Assembly: GCF_000310145.2 (NCBI RefSeq)
Contig: NZ_AMXA01000002.1
Location: 186,001-250,000 of the forward strand
Reading direction: 5' to 3'
Source of the DNA: Thauera sp. 28
GTDB taxonomy: Bacteria; Pseudomonadota; Gammaproteobacteria; Burkholderiales; Rhodocyclaceae
Length of the DNA: 64,000 bases
The number at the start of each line of letters is the position of its first letter. The stretch's first letter is position 1. Shown one piece after another: positions 59,929-64,000 of this stretch. Both the position numbers and the translations under genes were made by a program. The notes under the pieces were generated by a model. That model searched no databases. It was not told the DNA's origin and was given only the letters and a program-made list of their open reading frames with translations.

Positions 59929-60074
59929 GCGTGCAGAACCGCTGAGCCTTCTGCGCCGCGAACAACATCTGCGGGGCAGGCCGCTGGTTAGCTCACAACA
60001 GTGCTTTCATCTTGCTACCGCCGAGCGCCTGAGGTGACCGCCTGCGCGCCGTTGCCGCAGGCGGTCGGGCGGAG

Positions 60075-60461
60075 TCACTTCAGTGTGAAGCGTGCCGTGG
60101 TGGAAGGCTTGCCCGGAAGGGTGACAACCGCGACCAGTTTGGTGCCGGCGCCGACCTTGAAGCTACCCTTGGCTTCGAGTCGATCACCTGCAGGCTTGAG
60201 TTCGACATCTTGCTTGTTTGCGCCAGACAGCAGCGTGAGCTTGGCACTGCCGTTTGCCACATCAACAGGCTTGCCGTGATCGCGAAGATGCAACTGGATC
60301 ACCTCGGGCTTGGCAACGAGTTCGAGATCGAGATCCTTGACCTCGACCACCACGCCTCCATGCATCGATTCATGCTCGTGAGCATGGTCATGCTTGTCGG
60401 CTGCAAAGGCGGGGCCCACAGACACGAGAGCAGCGAGGGCGACGACTTTTGAGAACTTCAT
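60075..60461 (-). CDS. His-rich periplasmic protein of RND metal-efflux cluster
   Basis: 128 residues. Signal peptide (FSKVVALAALVSVGPAFAA), a HDHAHEHESMHGG metal-binding segment, then a beta-rich domain (VVEVKDLDLELVAKPEVIQLHLRDHGKPVDV). It lies 41 bp downstream of czcA in the same direction and probably handles periplasmic metal for the pump. I do not recognise a named family. Confidence 0.75.
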   Translation of the reverse strand: MKFSKVVALAALVSVGPAFAADKHDHAHEHESMHGGVVVEVKDLDLELVAKPEVIQLHLRDHGKPVDVANGSAKLTLLSGANKQDVELKPAGDRLEAKGSFKVGAGTKLVAVVTLPGKPSTTARFTLK

Positions 60462-60502
60462 GGGTTTTCCTTTCTGGTTTGCATGAGGCGGGTTAAGCAG
60501 CG

Positions 60503-63500
60503 TCAGAATGCTTCGGCGTTTCGATCGTCGAGCAGACTCTCTGCATCGCGGCGGCCGAAGAGCCAGAACATTGCAGGGGTAAGGAAGGTATCCAGCAGGG
60601 TCGAACTGATGAGGCCCGAGAAGATCACCACGGCCACCGGATGCAGAATCTCGGTACCCGGGCGCTCGGCCTCGAACAGCAGCGGTGCAAGCGCAAACGC
60701 GGTTACCAGTGCGGTCATCAGCACCGGCGACAGGCGCTCGATCGAGCCCCGCAGGATCATCGTGTGGTCGAAGCTCTCGCCCTCGATACGCATCAGGTTG
60801 AGGTAATGACTCACCTTGAGGATGCCGTTTCGCACCGAAATACCTGCAAGCGTGATGAAGCCGACGAGTGCAGCCACCGACAACGGCTGACCGGAGATCC
60901 ACAGTCCAATCACCGCCCCGACCAGTGCGAGCGGAATGTTCGCCATGATGAGCGCCGAGAGTCGAACCGACTTGTAGCGGCTGTAGAGCACGACGAACAT
61001 CAGCACGAGTGAGACGATCGAAAGCAACCCGACCAAACGGGATGCCTCTTCCTGAGCTTGGAACTGCCCGCCGAGGGTGATGAAGTAGCCCTCGGGCAAC
61101 TTAAGGTCGGCCACGACGGCGCGGATGTCCTCGACGACCTCCGATAGCGGACGCTGCTGCGCATTGGCCGAGAGCACGATGCGGCGCTTACCGTCGTCTC
61201 GGCTCACTTGGTTCGGACCGTCACCATCCTCGATCGACGCCAGCTTCGACAAGGGCACATGTCCGGTCGGCGTTTCGATCAGGATCTGAGCCAGCCCGTC
61301 GACCGAGCGCGCCGTTTCCGGTAGGCGAACGACCAATGCGAACCGTCGACCACCCTCGACGATCTGGGTGACCTTCTCGCCCTCGACGAGGTTTTGCAGC
61401 GCGGCCAGAATCTGCGGTGCCGGCACCCCGTAACGGGCAGCGGCCGCATAGTCGATCCGCACCTTGATCTGCGGCGCGAGCACTTGCTTCTCGATCTCCA
61501 GGTCGGCGAGCCCCGGAATGGCGGCAAGCCGCGTTCGCAATACGTCAGCCTGACTGCGCAGGGTGTCGAGATCCTCGCCGAAGATCTTGATCGCAATCTG
61601 CGAGCGCACGCCCGACAGCATGTGGTCGATGCGATGTGAGATCGGTTGCCCGATCGCGATCGCAGCTGGCAGATTGACCAGTCGCGACCGGATGTCTGCG
61701 GTGATCTCACCCATCGAGCGGCTCAGCTCACCGGCGGGTTTCAGCCCCACATCGAGCTCGCTGACGTGGACACCTTCCGCATGCTCATCAAGCTCGGCCC
61801 GCCCGCTTCGGCGCCCGACGTGCGTCACTTCGGGAACCTGTTTCACGAGCACTTCCGCTTGCTGCGCGAGCACGGTCGACTCCGCCAGGGTAACGCCCGG
61901 GTTGAGCCGCATGCCGATCAGCAAGGTGCCTTCGTTGAACGGCGGCAGAAAGGTCGTGGGGAAGAACGGTACCGCAGCGGCAGCAATTGCCACCGCAACC
62001 GCACCCGCTGTGACGGCCGCCCTGGGGTGCTCGAGCACCCCCTGCAACGCCCCGCGATAACGTGCCTTGAGCCAGGCGAGCAAGCGCGTGTCACCGTGAT
62101 CGAGGGACTTCATCCGGGGAAGCAGGTAAAAGGACAGCACCGGCGTCACGGTCACCGAGACGACCAACGAGGCGAGCGTGGAGACGATGAACGCCACGCC
62201 GAGCGGCACGAACAGCCGCCCCTCCATGCCAGGCAGCGCGAACAGCGGCAAGAACACCAGCACGATGATGATGGTCGCGTAAAGGATGGCCGAGCGCACT
62301 TCCATCGTTGCGCGCGCCACGAGTTCGATCGGGTGAAGCCGATGGTCGTGATGCTTTGCGCGGTCCTCCTTCAATCGGCGCAGCACGTTCTCTACGCCCA
62401 CAACCGCATCGTCGACCAAGCCGCCAATCGCAATCGCGAGACCACCAAGGGTCATCGTGTTGATCGACTGCCCGAAATACTTGAAGACCAACGCCGTCAT
62501 GAAGATGGACACCGGAATCGCGGTGAGCGCGATGATCGTCGGGCGCAGGGTGCCGAGAAAAAAGAAGAGGATTGCTGCAACGAACACCGATGCGCCAATC
62601 AGCTTACCCTTGAGCGTGCTGATCGATGCCTCGATGAAAGTCGCCTGCCGGAAGGTCACCTCCGGCGCATCCATCCCGGCCGGGAGCGATATCTTCATCT
62701 CCTCGAGCGCGGTTTCGATCGAGCGAGTCAGGTGAATGGTGTCCGCCGTAGGCTGCTTCTGAATGCCGAGGATGACGGCCGGCTTGCCCTCGAAGCCGGC
62801 ATCCCCCCGTTTGGGCGCCGCTGCAAAGGTCACGGATGCGATCTGACGCAGCAGGATCGGCTGGCCATCTCGCGCAGTGATCGCGAGGTTCTTCAGATCC
62901 TCCAGGCTCGAGGTCCGACCCAGATGGCGGATGAGATATTCGCGCCCGTTCAGTTCGAGAAAGCCCCCCGAGGTGTTCGACGAGAAGCCTCGAATCGCCC
63001 CTTCCAACTGCTCCAACGAAACACCGAGCTCAGCCATACGGCGGGTGTCGGGCTGAACCTGGAACTGCCGCACCTCCCCGCCAATCGGGATGACTTGCGC
63101 GATGCCGGGGATCGCCATCAGGCGCGGACGAAGAACCCAGTCCGCATACTCTCGGACCTGCATCGGCGAGATCTTTGCCGTGTCGATCGGGATCGCGATC
63201 TGCATGATCTCGCCCATGACCGAGCTGATCGGCCCCATGCGCGGAATCACGTCTTCAGGCAACCCTTCCTCCATGGCTGAGAGGCGTTCCGACACCATCT
63301 GCCGGGCGCGGAAAATCTCGGTACTCCAGTCGAAGGTCACGTAGATGAAGGACAGCCCCGAGCTCGAGGTAGAGCGCACTGACTCCACGCCGGGCAAACC
63401 ATTCATGGTGGTCTCGAGCGGAAAGGTGATGAGTTGCTCGACCTCCTCCGCCGCCATGCCGCCGGCTTCGGTCATGATCGTGACCGTCGGCTTGTTGAGA

Positions 63501-63622
63501 TCCGGAAATACGTCCACGGGTGTTCGCGAAAGCGTGAACGCACCGTAGGCCATCAGTACCAGGCTGGCGATAATCACCAGCAGCCGGTTACCAAGGCTGT
63601 TGTCGAGTAGCCACTTGAACAT
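60503..63622 (-). CDS. czcA: heavy-metal efflux RND transporter CzcA/CusA-like
   Basis: Inner-membrane proton antiporter of the HME-RND class. 1039 residues, 12 helices and two large periplasmic loops. Start MFKWLLDNSLGNRLLVIIASLVLM, conserved RTPVDVFPDLNKPTVTI, TM4 LGGLAIAIGGLVDDAVVGVENVLRRLKED with the charged Asp-Asp pair, and PVLSFYLLPRM. Metal preference cannot be read securely from the TM4 motif. It overlaps no other gene; 15 bp separate it from czcB. Confidence 0.94.
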   Translation of the reverse strand: MFKWLLDNSLGNRLLVIIASLVLMAYGAFTLSRTPVDVFPDLNKPTVTIMTEAGGMAAEEVEQLITFPLETTMNGLPGVESVRSTSSSGLSFIYVTFDWSTEIFRARQMVSERLSAMEEGLPEDVIPRMGPISSVMGEIMQIAIPIDTAKISPMQVREYADWVLRPRLMAIPGIAQVIPIGGEVRQFQVQPDTRRMAELGVSLEQLEGAIRGFSSNTSGGFLELNGREYLIRHLGRTSSLEDLKNLAITARDGQPILLRQIASVTFAAAPKRGDAGFEGKPAVILGIQKQPTADTIHLTRSIETALEEMKISLPAGMDAPEVTFRQATFIEASISTLKGKLIGASVFVAAILFFFLGTLRPTIIALTAIPVSIFMTALVFKYFGQSINTMTLGGLAIAIGGLVDDAVVGVENVLRRLKEDRAKHHDHRLHPIELVARATMEVRSAILYATIIIVLVFLPLFALPGMEGRLFVPLGVAFIVSTLASLVVSVTVTPVLSFYLLPRMKSLDHGDTRLLAWLKARYRGALQGVLEHPRAAVTAGAVAVAIAAAAVPFFPTTFLPPFNEGTLLIGMRLNPGVTLAESTVLAQQAEVLVKQVPEVTHVGRRSGRAELDEHAEGVHVSELDVGLKPAGELSRSMGEITADIRSRLVNLPAAIAIGQPISHRIDHMLSGVRSQIAIKIFGEDLDTLRSQADVLRTRLAAIPGLADLEIEKQVLAPQIKVRIDYAAAARYGVPAPQILAALQNLVEGEKVTQIVEGGRRFALVVRLPETARSVDGLAQILIETPTGHVPLSKLASIEDGDGPNQVSRDDGKRRIVLSANAQQRPLSEVVEDIRAVVADLKLPEGYFITLGGQFQAQEEASRLVGLLSIVSLVLMFVVLYSRYKSVRLSALIMANIPLALVGAVIGLWISGQPLSVAALVGFITLAGISVRNGILKVSHYLNLMRIEGESFDHTMILRGSIERLSPVLMTALVTAFALAPLLFEAERPGTEILHPVAVVIFSGLISSTLLDTFLTPAMFWLFGRRDAESLLDDRNAEAF

Positions 63623-63637
63623 CGGATAGACTCCCGG

Positions 63638-64000
63638 TCAGCGGATCTGGTTGATCAGCGTGGCGGCACGGGAGGCGACCCGCTCGCCGGCTTCGAGGCC
63701 GGACGTCACCGCAATGTTCACGCCGTCCAGCGGCGCGATCGTGACGGTCCGGGACTCGAAACGTTCGGGCGCCGTCTTTACCCAGACGATGGTTTGGTTT
63801 GCCGAATTCTTCAGCACCGATGCTGCGGGAACGCTTACACCCTGCTGCGTGCTGCGCGACTGGACGAAGACCTCGACCGGCTGCCCCACGGCAAGAAAGG
63901 CCAGCGCTTCCCCTTCGGCTGCAAAGGTGAGCGGCAAGGCCTGCTCGCGCAGGCTGCGGGCGGCGCCGATGAAGGTGAGCGGGATCCGCTGGTCGCCGAC
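63638..64000 (-). CDS. czcB: efflux RND periplasmic adaptor CzcB-like (partial)
   Basis: C-terminal part of a membrane-fusion protein; the N-terminus lies beyond the window edge. The reading ends with FLAVGQPVEVFVQSRSTQQGVSVPAASVLK, TIVWVKTAPERFESRTVTIAPLDGVNIAVTSGLEAGERVA and NQIR, typical of the barrel and membrane-proximal domains of CzcB/CusB. It is the first gene of the czcB-czcA-(His-rich) operon. Confidence 0.9.
   Translation of the reverse strand, partial: VGDQRIPLTFIGAARSLREQALPLTFAAEGEALAFLAVGQPVEVFVQSRSTQQGVSVPAASVLKNSANQTIVWVKTAPERFESRTVTIAPLDGVNIAVTSGLEAGERVASRAATLINQIR

Overview
The window reads as a high-GC betaproteobacterial chromosome, most likely Rhodocyclales (Thauera/Azoarcus-like). 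This is inferred from the housekeeping gene order rnr-purA-hisZ-DUF2065-hflC-hflK-hflX-hfq-der-bamB-yfgM-hisS-ispG-rodZ-pilW-rlmN-ndk, all on the minus strand, and from the assimilatory nirBD and DctSR-type genes. No database search was possible, so the taxon is an inference.

Positions 1-32.6 kb are conserved core. A cobalamin riboswitch precedes a partial bluB. An NADH nitrite reductase operon (nirBD) has a putative sigma-54 promoter and a strong leader hairpin. Then come rlmB and an RNase R with an unusually long basic tail, two near-identical tRNA-Leu(CAG) genes each with promoter and terminator, and the long minus-strand housekeeping block. A TRAP solute-binding protein without permease genes lies opposite a DctS/DctR two-component system. 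It is followed by tilS, accA, a Bax-inhibitor-like YccA, an HPF/RaiA-like protein and a NhaR-like LysR regulator.

At about 32.65 kb a 55-bp 3' fragment of a tRNA-Leu(CAA) gene marks what looks like the end of an integrated island that extends rightwards, probably out of the window. Next to it are three copies of a 14-bp motif and an AlpA/excisionase-like HTH gene. Two related IS630-type elements flank an IS110-type element. A complete type I-E CRISPR-Cas locus follows: cas3-cse1-cse2-cas7-cas5-cas6e-cas1-cas2-leader-array, all on the minus strand. The array has 32 repeats. An IS1380-family element sits inside one spacer; removing it and one copy of its CTAG duplication restores a 32-nt spacer. 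The leader-distal end of the array is cut by an IS630 element. A truncated DEDDh exonuclease gene lies just upstream of cas3.

From 49.8 to 53.3 kb a pair of roughly 260-300 bp inverted repeats brackets a decayed nuclease-like pseudogene, a small membrane protein and a LexA-boxed umuC-umuD mutagenesis operon. From 53.5 kb to the end is a metal and redox stress region: two CDF transporters, a CadR/PbrR-type regulator with its operator, a CzcI-like protein, DsbB, a DsbA-like thioredoxin, YnfA, a manganese riboswitch controlling a GDT1/MneA exporter, a Met-rich periplasmic protein, an ArsR-family repressor, a His-rich periplasmic protein, and an HME-RND pump (CzcA with a partial CzcB). The genes seem to form an efflux system spanning inner membrane, periplasm and outer face, with separate metal-sensing switches.
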